A DNA stretch of 64,000 nt from Bacillus licheniformis DSM 13 = ATCC 14580 (GTDB lineage: Bacteria; Bacillota; Bacilli; Bacillales; Bacillaceae), in NCBI RefSeq assembly GCF_000011645.1, contig NC_006270.3, positions 286,501 to 350,500 on the forward strand. The letters run 5' to 3'. A program made the translations under genes and the position numbers. Below the pieces are notes generated by a model that saw nothing but the letters and a program-made list of their open reading frames with translations, was not told the DNA's origin and made no database searches. Positions within the stretch are counted from its first letter, which is position 1; each line of letters begins with the position of its first letter. Positions 49,123 to 56,963 of the stretch are shown here, in pieces.

Positions 49123-50727
49123 ATGAATCAAGAGATTAATATTCAAAACGCCCTGGTCAATGATGATGAATGGAAGCAGATCATCAAGAAGCCGCTCCCG
49201 GAGAGAACCCCGTATGAAAAAAACAGTCATTTGACGATAAGCCGTCTGGCGGGACGGATTCTTGGAACTCCGCACGATGAAACGGATTACTACATATATC
49301 TCCATGAGCTGTATGCGTCCGGTGATGTGCATGTGTTAAGCGAGACGCTTGATAAGACCATTTCTCCGGAAAGGTTTCAGGCCATACAGCGGATCCATAT
49401 GGTGAACCAGAAAGAAAAAGGACTTTCCGTCAATCGGTTTGCCGCTTTTCTTGACGGGGAGCAGCTGATTCCTAAGCACCCTGATCCCGCTATGCACCGG
49501 CATTTAAGGAAGGCGCTTATCGAAGTGCTGCAGCTGTTTCAGTCCTTTCATGAAAAAGGATTGAACGATCCGGATTTTCGCCGGGTCCTCCTTGACCTTG
49601 TCAAATGGATGGGCAACCATTTGGAGAAGTGGCTGAAAGGGGCCGACTGCGAAACGGCGATGCCGAAAGTGGTTTGGTACGGGGACACCACCAAAAGCCA
49701 ACGGTATTTTTTATACTATTTGATGCTTGTCGGATGCGATGTGCTGCTGTTTCATCCGGAGGGAAAAGACGAATTTCGCCAGCTTGATCCCGAGCAAAAG
49801 CTTTCTTTTGTCTTCACATACCCGGACACGTCTGCATTAGAGCCGTTCCCGACTGAAAAGCCCCAGCGCAAAGCAACGGTGGCGTACCGTTCCGCGAAGG
49901 AGCTGGATACTGTCCTGCACAATGAGGATTCGCTAATGTACAAACCTTGGCAGTTCAGGGAGCATACTCCGGCCTCTGTGACTTTGAAGACAACATATGA
50001 TGAACTGTTTTTAATTGCGAAGGAACGAGCCTTTATCAGACCTAATTTTCAGGCGTCTAAATCAACGGTTAACATTCCGAATTTATTCGCGATGGTCATG
50101 GGCGTCTCCAGCAATGAAAAAGAGTACTGGGACCGTCTGCAGACACTGACGGAGTATAAGGAGTCGCATACGATCCGGCGCTTCCCGTTTACAAAGGAAG
50201 AGACGTCGAATTATCAATTCCATTACAGCGATGCGCTTGATCAAACGGGGATGATCGATCCAGGCCGTTTAATGGAGAGCAATATATGGCGCTACAAGCA
50301 TCTGCCTGAGGGAGTACAGCGAGGCATTGCCCAAGCGGTTTCCAGGATGTGCAAAAGCCCGAAGATGCTGGCTTTGAACAATGAAAAGACAGCCGATGTA
50401 CAGCTGTATTTGTTTACCCAAGCGGTACAGCTTCCGGCAGCGCTATTGAATATGATTCAGACATTTGACTATTCACAGACCGTGCCGAAGCTGATCTTGT
50501 ATCACACGGAACAGACGGGGACACTCACCCGGTCGGACGCGGCCGCCTTGCTTTTGTTAAATGAAATCGGCATTGACATTATCATCTATAATCCGCCGGG
50601 CCATAAGTGTATTGACCACTATATCGACAGGCAGCACTTTGATACCCATTGGCTTGATGAAATGTCCTTCAACCAGGAGTTTAAAGAGCCGTCAATCGTC
50701 CGGAAGTTCATCAATAAAATCTTTTAA
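49123..50727 (+). CDS. yceG: YceG-like tellurite/stress protein
   Basis: A 534-residue soluble protein in the place of B. subtilis yceG (about the same length), directly before the telA gene. It has no membrane segments. Visible parts are a helical N-terminal half and a Rossmann-like segment with VVWYGDTTKSQRYFLYYLMLVGCDVLLFHPEGKDEF near residues 185-220. A similar repeat near the end, ALLLLNEIGIDIIIYNPPGHKCIDHYI (470-500), suggests two related nucleotide-binding or glycosyltransferase-like halves. The function is unknown. It starts 5 bases after the HTH gene and ends 16 bases before yceH. Confidence 0.78.
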   Translation: MNQEINIQNALVNDDEWKQIIKKPLPERTPYEKNSHLTISRLAGRILGTPHDETDYYIYLHELYASGDVHVLSETLDKTISPERFQAIQRIHMVNQKEKGLSVNRFAAFLDGEQLIPKHPDPAMHRHLRKALIEVLQLFQSFHEKGLNDPDFRRVLLDLVKWMGNHLEKWLKGADCETAMPKVVWYGDTTKSQRYFLYYLMLVGCDVLLFHPEGKDEFRQLDPEQKLSFVFTYPDTSALEPFPTEKPQRKATVAYRSAKELDTVLHNEDSLMYKPWQFREHTPASVTLKTTYDELFLIAKERAFIRPNFQASKSTVNIPNLFAMVMGVSSNEKEYWDRLQTLTEYKESHTIRRFPFTKEETSNYQFHYSDALDQTGMIDPGRLMESNIWRYKHLPEGVQRGIAQAVSRMCKSPKMLALNNEKTADVQLYLFTQAVQLPAALLNMIQTFDYSQTVPKLILYHTEQTGTLTRSDAAALLLLNEIGIDIIIYNPPGHKCIDHYIDRQHFDTHWLDEMSFNQEFKEPSIVRKFINKIF

Positions 50728-50743
50728 GGAGGGGGCCATTCTG

Positions 50744-51838
50744 ATGGCAAATCCAAATGAAACAAGCATCGTCAATATTAGCAAAGAGGAAGAGATCACG
50801 GTTGAAAAAGCGGAGGACATCCGTGCGAAACTCCGCCAGGAGCCGGATGTGCAAGCTCTGGCCCGACAAATTGACGTGAAAAACCAAGTGGAGCTTTTAG
50901 AATTCGGTAAGGAGCCCGCTCTTGAAATATCCAAGTTCTCTGACCGCATTCTTTCCATGATGAGAACGAACAGTGTGACAGATTCAGGCGCGATGTTGAC
51001 GCAGCTCGGAAAAATCATGGACCGCTTTGACAAGAATGACTTTGAAGAACAAAAAGGCTTGCTCTCTAAATTATTTAAGCGCGGCAACAGCATGATCGAG
51101 AAAATATTTAAAAAATATCAAACGCTCGGCGGTGAAATCGAAAAAATCAATGTCGAAATTTCAAAATATAAAGATGAAATGACAAAATCGACCGTGACGC
51201 TTGATGAAATGTATGAAAGCAACCTTAAATACTATGTGGAGCTGGAAAAATACGTCGTAGCCGGCCAGATGAAAATAGAAGAATTGCAGCGGCTCATCCC
51301 CGAATATGAAGCGAAAGCGGCCAGCGGAAACCAGATGGCGCAGATGGAGCTTGATACGCTTCGAAACGGCATTCAAGCGCTGGAAGAACGGGTGTATGAT
51401 CTCGATATGGCGCGGATGGTCGCAATTCAAACGGCGCCGCAAATCCGCCTGCTCCAGCGCGGCAACACAAAGCTGATCGGAAAAATCAACTCGGCATTCA
51501 TCATTACGATTCCGATTTTCAAAAACGGCATCATCCAGGCCGTTACCGCCAAGCGCCAAAAACTTGTCGCCGATTCAATGAGCGAACTCGACCGCCGCAC
51601 CAACGAAATGCTGAAGCGCAACGCGGAAAATATTTCAAGCCAGTCCGTCGAAATCGCCAGAATGTCCGGAAGACCGAGCATCGATATTGAAACGATCGAA
51701 CAATCTTGGAATACGATTGTCAAAGGCATGCAGGAGACGAAGCAGATTGAAGATGAGAACAAACGCCTGCGCGAAGAAGGGGCAAAACGCATATTGGAAC
51801 TTCAGGACAATATGAAAAAAGCCGCTTTAAACGGTTAA
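50744..51838 (+). CDS. yceH: TelA-family tellurite resistance protein YceH
   Basis: A 364-residue helical protein of the TelA family, with long coiled-coil stretches (about 130-260), an RLLQRGNTKLIGKINSAFIITIPIFKNGIIQAV segment near 225-260 and a charged C terminus ending in RILELQDNMKKAAL. TelA proteins bind the membrane surface and contribute to resistance to toxic anions, bacteriocins and antibiotics. The start is ATG 50744 after AGGAGGGGG. The frame opens far upstream inside yceG and that part is not used. It is the last gene of the operon, followed by two hairpins. Confidence 0.9.
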   Translation: MANPNETSIVNISKEEEITVEKAEDIRAKLRQEPDVQALARQIDVKNQVELLEFGKEPALEISKFSDRILSMMRTNSVTDSGAMLTQLGKIMDRFDKNDFEEQKGLLSKLFKRGNSMIEKIFKKYQTLGGEIEKINVEISKYKDEMTKSTVTLDEMYESNLKYYVELEKYVVAGQMKIEELQRLIPEYEAKAASGNQMAQMELDTLRNGIQALEERVYDLDMARMVAIQTAPQIRLLQRGNTKLIGKINSAFIITIPIFKNGIIQAVTAKRQKLVADSMSELDRRTNEMLKRNAENISSQSVEIARMSGRPSIDIETIEQSWNTIVKGMQETKQIEDENKRLREEGAKRILELQDNMKKAALNG

Positions 51839-51850
51839 AAAGGATAAAGA

Positions 51851-51886
51851 AGAAGCCGCCCCCAGATCAGCTGGCGGCGGCTTCAA
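51851..51886 (+). terminator. Hairpin after yceH
   Basis: GAAGCCGCC pairs with GGCGGCTTC around a 14-base loop. No long T-run follows. A second, stronger terminator lies at 51901. Confidence 0.6.
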
Positions 51887-51900
51887 ATATACAAAAAATC

Positions 51901-51924
51901 ACCGCCATGATAGGCGGTTTTTTA
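51901..51924 (+). terminator. Rho-independent terminator of the yce operon
   Basis: ACCGCC pairs with GGCGGT around ATGATA, followed by six T. Together with the preceding hairpin it forms a tandem terminator. Confidence 0.75.
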
Positions 51925-51976
51925 TGTTATGCTAGAGAAAGAGAATCGCATGGTAAAAAATATATAAACATGAAAG

Positions 51977-52690
51977 ATGTGGAAGTATATGGCCGCTTTA
52001 TGGCTGGCATTCGGCGGCGGTTTCCTGTCGTTTATTTCTCCTTGCTGCCTGCCTTTGTATCCATCATTTATTTCCTACATCACCGGGATTTCGGTCGGCG
52101 ATTTGAAAAACCGGCATGCAAAGCATATCAAACAATCGGTGATGATTCACGCAGCGGCTTTTTTGGCCGGTTTTTCTGTGATTTTTTACATATTGGGTTT
52201 CTCTGCCAGCTCGGTTGGTCTGCTGTTTTTGCAATACCATAACTTAATCCGCATGCTGGGCGGGATATTTTTCGTCGTCATGGGACTGTTCTTACTCGGC
52301 GTTTTCCGGCCGGCTTTTATGATGAAGGAGCGGCGCTTTTCGATTAGAAAGGGAAAAATAGGCCTGCTGAATTCAATGCTGGTCGGAATGATTTTTGCGG
52401 CGGGCTGGACGCCGTGCATCGGGCCTATATTCGGAACGATCGCATACGCAAATTTTCAGAACCCTGATTTTGGGAGCGCATTCATGATGATCACCGCATA
52501 TTCTTTAGGCTTTGCCATTCCTTTTTTGCTCATGGCGTTTTTTATCGGAAACATCAGGCCGCTTATGAAATATTCGAATATGCTCATGAAGATCGGAGGC
52601 GCGCTGATGATCGTCATCGGCATCCTGCTTTATACGGACAACATGATATGGATTAACATCTGGTATTCGAATTTGACGAATCTCTTTTGA
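51977..52690 (+). CDS. CcdA-like cytochrome c biogenesis membrane protein
   Basis: A 237-residue membrane protein with six hydrophobic segments. The conserved redox cysteines lie in SFISPCCLPLYPSFISYITG near residues 16-35 and AGWTPCIGPIFG near 135-146. CcdA/DsbD-type proteins pass electrons from cytoplasmic thioredoxin to extracytoplasmic thiol proteins such as ResA, needed for cytochrome c and spore formation. The length equals B. subtilis CcdA. No clear ribosome site precedes ATG 51977. ATG 51989 behind GGAAG is an alternative. It stands alone, without the yneI/yneJ or a thioredoxin-like partner, so it may be a second CcdA paralogue. Confidence 0.83.
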   Translation: MWKYMAALWLAFGGGFLSFISPCCLPLYPSFISYITGISVGDLKNRHAKHIKQSVMIHAAAFLAGFSVIFYILGFSASSVGLLFLQYHNLIRMLGGIFFVVMGLFLLGVFRPAFMMKERRFSIRKGKIGLLNSMLVGMIFAAGWTPCIGPIFGTIAYANFQNPDFGSAFMMITAYSLGFAIPFLLMAFFIGNIRPLMKYSNMLMKIGGALMIVIGILLYTDNMIWINIWYSNLTNLF

Positions 52691-52709
52691 AAAACTTCCG
52701 CATGCTGCA

Positions 52710-53396
52710 TTATGTGAGTAAGATTGTGAAAAACAGCAAAATCGCGTTAAATAAACTATGGATGATCATCGCAGGTATAATCGATCGTGTTTTTTCGTAT
52801 GTCCAGGCAAACACGAGCCCTGTTCCAAAGTTAACGGCCAGGGTGTTGTATGTGGGGATATGAGCGATCATAAAGAGGGCGCTGCTTGCAACAAGTGCCC
52901 ATACAACCCCGAATTCAGCGCGGAACCAGCGGTAAAGAAAACCGCGGTAAAACAATTCTTCGTAGATGGGAGAAACGATGCAGGCAGAAGCGAAAGACAT
53001 TGCAATGCTCAACCATGAAGGATCGGCAGTGATCGTTTTTGTTTTTGTATTTTCGTAGCCTGCGCCGAACCAAATCAGGATTTCCATAACGGCAAACGTC
53101 ATCACGATTAAAAAAACCGTCCATCCCGCTATTTGAATCAAGTATGCAGGGGCGAACCGGGAGATTCCGATTTCCCGCCAAGACAGACGGTCCGGCTTTA
53201 AGGCGATATAGTACAAGCTTAGAATAAAAACGGCCGCCATTGCGATACTCATCAACATGGCTGAAAGCATGCCTTCGCCTAAAAGCAGATCCAAAGCATT
53301 CTTTAATAAATATTCAATGAAAATCGGCACGGCTGCAAATGCGATCAAAAACAAGCAGACCAGCTGCTTTTTGTTCCAAGGATTTTTCCATTCCAT
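52710..53396 (-). CDS. CPBP-family intramembrane metalloprotease
   Basis: A 228-residue membrane protein with about six to seven hydrophobic segments. The Abi/CPBP motifs are EELFYRGFLYRWF near residue 147 (catalytic Glu pair and Arg), a HIPTYN motif near 180 and HSLFNAI near 213. Such proteins cleave prenylated or other membrane peptides. In Firmicutes, several give immunity to their own bacteriocins. The start is ATG 53396, seven bases after AGGAGGG. GTG 53399 is possible. It is divergent from a MerR regulator, with a 19-base promoter spacer between them. Confidence 0.85.
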   Translation of the reverse strand: MEWKNPWNKKQLVCLFLIAFAAVPIFIEYLLKNALDLLLGEGMLSAMLMSIAMAAVFILSLYYIALKPDRLSWREIGISRFAPAYLIQIAGWTVFLIVMTFAVMEILIWFGAGYENTKTKTITADPSWLSIAMSFASACIVSPIYEELFYRGFLYRWFRAEFGVVWALVASSALFMIAHIPTYNTLAVNFGTGLVFAWTYEKTRSIIPAMIIHSLFNAILLFFTILLT

Positions 53397-53427
53397 CACA
53401 AAACCCTCCTGTTTTTAAGATAAAATC

Positions 53428-53458
53428 ATTTTAAATGGTGACGTAACGTAATCTTCAA
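53428..53458 (-). promoter_or_regulatory. MerR-type promoter of the CPBP protease gene
   Basis: On the minus strand TTGAAG (53453-53458), a 19-base spacer and TAAAAT (53428-53433). The long spacer is the mark of MerR-activated promoters. It contains the near-palindrome TTACGTTACGTCA at 53440-53452, the expected MerR site. Confidence 0.6.
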
Positions 53459-53479
53459 GCAATATTTTAGGAGGGAGAT

Positions 53480-54220
53480 ATGGTGAAAGAGGAACTGACA
53501 ACCGGGCGGGTGGCGAAGATGATGGGGATATCCGTAAGGACGCTCCGCTACTACGATCAAATCGGTTTATTAAAACCGGGCTCTACACTGCCGAATGGGC
53601 GAAGGCAATATTCGAAGGAAGATTTGTTAGAGCTCGAAAAAATTATGATCTTGAAATCTGCTCAATTTTCATTGGAGCATATCAAGACGTTAATGAATCA
53701 ATTGGATACAATTAGTATCATCGAAATGCATAAAAGGCGCCTTAATTCGGAGATCGAACAGCTGACGAAGAGCCTGGAGCATACAAATACTTTGCTGAAC
53801 ATGTATCAAATCGAAGGAAGCTTGAGCTGGGAAGACCTTCTCAAGCTCGTCAGACAGCCCCGGCATAAACCATGGAAGGAATCATTCTCTGAAGAGGAGG
53901 CTGAGATTTTAGCAGAAAGGCTTCCGAAGGCGGAGAGTGACGATTTCATCACAAAGCAATGGCTCTCTATCATCAAGCGGATTAAGCTGTGTTTAAAACA
54001 AGAGGTGCCGCCTGAATCTGAATGGGGAAAGCAAATTGCGGAGGATATCATATGCCTGTCTGATCATTCGTTTAAGGGACATGAGGATTTAGCCGATCGA
54101 TTCTGGGAGGTTCGCAAGTCTGAGGAGCCAAACGGGCTTTATCCGCTTGACAGCGGGATTATGGAATTTGCGGAGAGAGCGATTGAATCTGCATTTCATG
54201 ATTCAGGAGGATCAGGGTGA
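53480..54220 (+). CDS. MerR-family transcriptional regulator
   Basis: A 246-residue regulator. The N-terminal MerR HTH covers residues 5-75 (TTGRVAKMMGISVRTLRYYDQIGLLKPGSTLPNGRRQYSKEDLLELEKIMILK). A dimerisation coiled coil lies near 85-120. A C-terminal effector domain of about 120 residues with helical pattern could bind a hydrophobic ligand, as in the TipA or BltR groups. GGAGGGAGAT lies directly before the start codons ATG 53480 and GTG 53483. The divergent CPBP gene with its 19-base promoter spacer is the obvious target. Confidence 0.85.
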   Translation: MVKEELTTGRVAKMMGISVRTLRYYDQIGLLKPGSTLPNGRRQYSKEDLLELEKIMILKSAQFSLEHIKTLMNQLDTISIIEMHKRRLNSEIEQLTKSLEHTNTLLNMYQIEGSLSWEDLLKLVRQPRHKPWKESFSEEEAEILAERLPKAESDDFITKQWLSIIKRIKLCLKQEVPPESEWGKQIAEDIICLSDHSFKGHEDLADRFWEVRKSEEPNGLYPLDSGIMEFAERAIESAFHDSGGSG

Positions 54221-54289
54221 TGATGAGCATCCAATTGTCATGATCGGGCCGGATAACCAAAAGATCAAACAGGATATGCCGCATAGAAA

Positions 54290-54313
54290 ACCGCCCGAAA
54301 AGAATCGAGCGGC
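54290..54313. terminator. Weak hairpin before the nasA stop
   Basis: CCGCCCG pairs with CGAGCGG with one mismatch around AAAAGAAT, in the 99 bases between the MerR and nasA stop codons. The hairpin is short and lacks a clear T-run, so it may not terminate efficiently. Confidence 0.3.
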
Positions 54314-54319
54314 TACCCC

Positions 54320-55525
54320 TTAAATTCGGATTGATTTCTCCTCGGCTTTCCACTGTTTTTTCCATCCGGCCTGAGCAAACAAAAGCAGACCGAGCGCTAA
54401 AAATGCAATAACGGTAAAGGTTAGGAACCCGCTTGAATACGTACCTGTAATTTGCTTCAGCGTTCCGAGGATATTCGGAAGGAAGAATCCGCCGATTCCC
54501 CCCGCAGCGCCGACGATCCCCGTCACCATCCCGATCTCTTGTTGAAATCGCTGCGGTACAAACTGGAATATCGCGCCGTTCCCCATTCCGAGGCAGCCCA
54601 TGCCGATAAATAATGCGGCTGTGACAACGCCTAGAGACGGGAGCATACTGACCGAGAACATGCACAGAGCCACTCCGATAAAGAGGAATTGAAGCAAACG
54701 CACGCCGCCGATTTTATCGGCAATCAATCCGCCGACAGGGCGGAGGCAGCTTCCGGATGCAACGACAAGCGTGACAAATTCGCCGGCTCTTACCGCCGGA
54801 ACGGCATACTGGGATGCAAAAAAGTAGCTTAAAAAGTTGGACAGGCCGACAAAACCCCCGAATGTCACGCTGTAGAGAAGGCAAAAATACCAAGTGTCCC
54901 TTTCTTTGAAAACGGCAAAATAGTCTTTGAGCGGTTTAGGAGCCGGCTGATTCGGAGGTTCTTTAGCCATAAGGAAATAGCTGAATAACACGAGGGTTAA
55001 AGGAATCAGCGCCAGTCCCATGACGCCGTTCCAGCCCACTTGCTCCGCAAGGCGAGGGCCGAATAGCGTAGCAAGCAGTGTTCCGCTGTTTCCCGCCCCG
55101 GCGATCCCCATGGCAAGACCTTGCAAGTGCGGCGGATACCAGCGGCTCGCCATAGGAAGGGAAGCGGAAAAGCTTGCGCCTGCCACACCGAGTAAAATTC
55201 CGATGATATACAGCTCGGCGACCGATGAACCGAACTGCCATCCCCATAACAACGGAATCATCGTCACCAGCATTCCGCCAACAGCCGTCTTTTTCGGTCC
55301 GAAACGGTCGGTTAAAATGCCGAGCGCAATCCGGAAAAACGATCCGGCCAAAGTAGGTATGGCGACAATCAATCCGACCTGTGAAGGCGATAAATCAAAA
55401 TCAGCCGTAACATAAACACCAAGCGCCCCCAGCAACACCCAAATCATAAAGCTGACATCGAAATATAAAAAAGATGACAACAAGGAAGGCGCGTGTCCGC
55501 TCTTCCTCAAATCCGCCAATTTCAA
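54320..55525 (-). CDS. nasA: Nitrate transporter NasA (MFS, NarK group)
   Basis: A 401-residue transporter of the nitrate/nitrite porter group with twelve membrane segments. Family motifs are AGSFFRIALGILTDRFGPKK near residues 60-80, GVAGASFSASLPMASRWYPPHLQGLAMGIAGAGNSGT near 115-150 (nitrate signature) and GMVTGIVGAAGGIGGFFLP near 345-365. It imports nitrate for assimilation. The start is TTG 55525, eight bases after GGGGAG. It gives exactly the 401 residues of B. subtilis NasA and the same MKL start. The GTG three codons upstream is less likely. An exact TnrA box lies 70 bases upstream, fitting nitrogen control. Confidence 0.88.
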   Translation of the reverse strand: MKLADLRKSGHAPSLLSSFLYFDVSFMIWVLLGALGVYVTADFDLSPSQVGLIVAIPTLAGSFFRIALGILTDRFGPKKTAVGGMLVTMIPLLWGWQFGSSVAELYIIGILLGVAGASFSASLPMASRWYPPHLQGLAMGIAGAGNSGTLLATLFGPRLAEQVGWNGVMGLALIPLTLVLFSYFLMAKEPPNQPAPKPLKDYFAVFKERDTWYFCLLYSVTFGGFVGLSNFLSYFFASQYAVPAVRAGEFVTLVVASGSCLRPVGGLIADKIGGVRLLQFLFIGVALCMFSVSMLPSLGVVTAALFIGMGCLGMGNGAIFQFVPQRFQQEIGMVTGIVGAAGGIGGFFLPNILGTLKQITGTYSSGFLTFTVIAFLALGLLLFAQAGWKKQWKAEEKSIRI

Positions 55526-55595
55526 TTGCAACACTCCCCATCCGATAGATTCTAGAATTTATCATGACAAAATCGAATAGGGTTGGCAGTATTTT

Positions 55596-55612
55596 TGTAA
55601 GCTTTACTAACA
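55596..55612. promoter_or_regulatory. TnrA box upstream of nasA
   Basis: TGTAAGCTTTACTAACA matches the TnrA/GlnR consensus TGTNA-N7-TNACA at every fixed position. Its centre is about 50 bases from a probable transcription start near 55554 (-10 CATGAT on the minus strand), the normal distance for TnrA activation. Confidence 0.75.
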
Positions 55613-55872
55613 AACTAAAAGATTGAATATTTAAAATGTTAGTTTGGACAGCACTATAGCAGGCGATAATTGAATCATGCTGAAGAATAGTGGTGTTATG
55701 AGCGCTGAAAATGGGAAACCTTATATTGATATAGGCCCGATGCACTTGCAGATAAAACCGTCTTTTGCAACGCGTTTATCAATTTTTCTTTAGACATAAG
55801 GCATATTTTTACCAGAAAATGTACAAATTTAAGGAAGAAATACGTGGAGACACAAAATAGACATAAATAAAA

Positions 55873-55923
55873 TTGAAAAAGTATGTGAAGTATTGCACAA
55901 TATGAATGTGAAGAATTTCACAA
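55873..55923 (+). promoter_or_regulatory. ldh promoter with tandem Rex/Fnr-type sites
   Basis: TTGAAA (55873-55878), a 17-base spacer and CACAAT form a weak promoter. ATGTGAAGTATTGCACAA (55883-55900) covers the -10 region and ATGTGAAGAATTTCACAA (55906-55923) follows 23 bases later. Both match the Rex consensus TTGTGAA-N4-TTCACAA, and the second also matches the Fnr box TGTGA-N6-TCACA. Rex is known to repress ldh while NADH is low. Confidence 0.65.
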
Positions 55924-55963
55924 ACAGCTTAGTTTAAAACAAACGGCAAAGGAATGATGAGTC

Positions 55964-56923
55964 ATGAGAAACCAAAAAGTCAATCGTACAGTTTTGATCG
56001 GTGCGGGTTTTGTTGGAAGCAGCTATGCATTTACGTTAATTAACCAAGGTATCACAGACGAACTTGTGATCATTGATTTAAATAAAGACAAAGCAATGGG
56101 CGATGTTATGGATCTCAACCACGGTAAAGCATTTGCTCCGCATCCTGTGAAAACATGGTACGGCACATATGATGACTGCAAAGAAGCTGATATTGTCTGC
56201 GTATGCGCCGGAGCGAACCAAAAGCCGGGTGAAACCCGCCTTGATCTAGTCGAAAAGAACTTGAAAATTTTTAAAGGAATCATCGGAGAAGTCATGGCCA
56301 GCGGTTTTGACGGCATCTTCCTCGTCGCTACAAACCCTGTCGACATCTTGACTTATGCGACTTGGAAATTCAGCGGCCTTCCAAAAGAACGCGTCATCGG
56401 AAGCGGCACAACGCTTGACACTGCCCGTTTCCGCTACTTGCTCAGCGAGTATTTCGGTGTCGCTGCCCACAATGCGCACGGCTATATCATTGGTGAACAC
56501 GGAGATACGGAGCTGCCTGTCTGGAGCCATGCGAATATCGGCGGAGTTCCCGTCAGCGACTTGCTGAAAAGAAATGAGAAATACAAAGCGGAAGATCTAG
56601 ATGAACTGTTTGACAATGTAAAAAACGCCGCTTACCACATTATTGAGAAAAAAGGCGCGACATACTACGGAGTTGCCATGAGCCTCGCACGTATTACGAA
56701 AGCGATTTATCGAAATGAAGAAGCAATTTTGACCGTGAGCGCTCATCTTGATGGTGAATTTGGAGAAAATGATGTTTATATCGGAGTTCCGGCGGTTGTC
56801 GGCCGATGCGGAGCGAGGGAAATTGTTGAGCTCGATCTGAACGAAAAGGAAAAACAACAATTCAAGCATAGCGCAGGTGTGTTAAAAGCAATTTTAAAAC
56901 CGCATTTTGAACTGCAGGCGTAA
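55964..56923 (+). CDS. ldh: L-lactate dehydrogenase
   Basis: A 319-residue fermentative enzyme that reduces pyruvate to L-lactate with NADH. The NAD motif is GAGFVGSSYAF near residues 13-23. The active site shows DLVEKN near 90, the Arg-bearing QKPGETRLDL near 87, ATNPVDILTY near 125, and the catalytic His in IGEHGDTELPVWS near 180. It is the normal length for Bacillus Ldh. A good site, AAAGGAATGATGAGTC, precedes the ATG. It is the first gene of an operon with the lactate permease, and its promoter has tandem redox sites. Confidence 0.95.
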   Translation: MRNQKVNRTVLIGAGFVGSSYAFTLINQGITDELVIIDLNKDKAMGDVMDLNHGKAFAPHPVKTWYGTYDDCKEADIVCVCAGANQKPGETRLDLVEKNLKIFKGIIGEVMASGFDGIFLVATNPVDILTYATWKFSGLPKERVIGSGTTLDTARFRYLLSEYFGVAAHNAHGYIIGEHGDTELPVWSHANIGGVPVSDLLKRNEKYKAEDLDELFDNVKNAAYHIIEKKGATYYGVAMSLARITKAIYRNEEAILTVSAHLDGEFGENDVYIGVPAVVGRCGAREIVELDLNEKEKQQFKHSAGVLKAILKPHFELQA

Positions 56924-56963
56924 CTGAACACCATGAAGATACTAACATCATGAAGATTGCGAG

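Noticed and set aside
51907..52242. 111-residue frame overlapping the CcdA-like gene, considered as a frameshifted part of it
   Set aside because: The CcdA frame is complete with all helices and cysteines, so no frameshift is needed. The other frame lacks membrane pattern.
54159..54665. 168-residue minus-strand frame across the nasA end and MerR end
   Set aside because: It spans the C-terminal part of nasA in another frame and the intergenic hairpin. No domain is visible.
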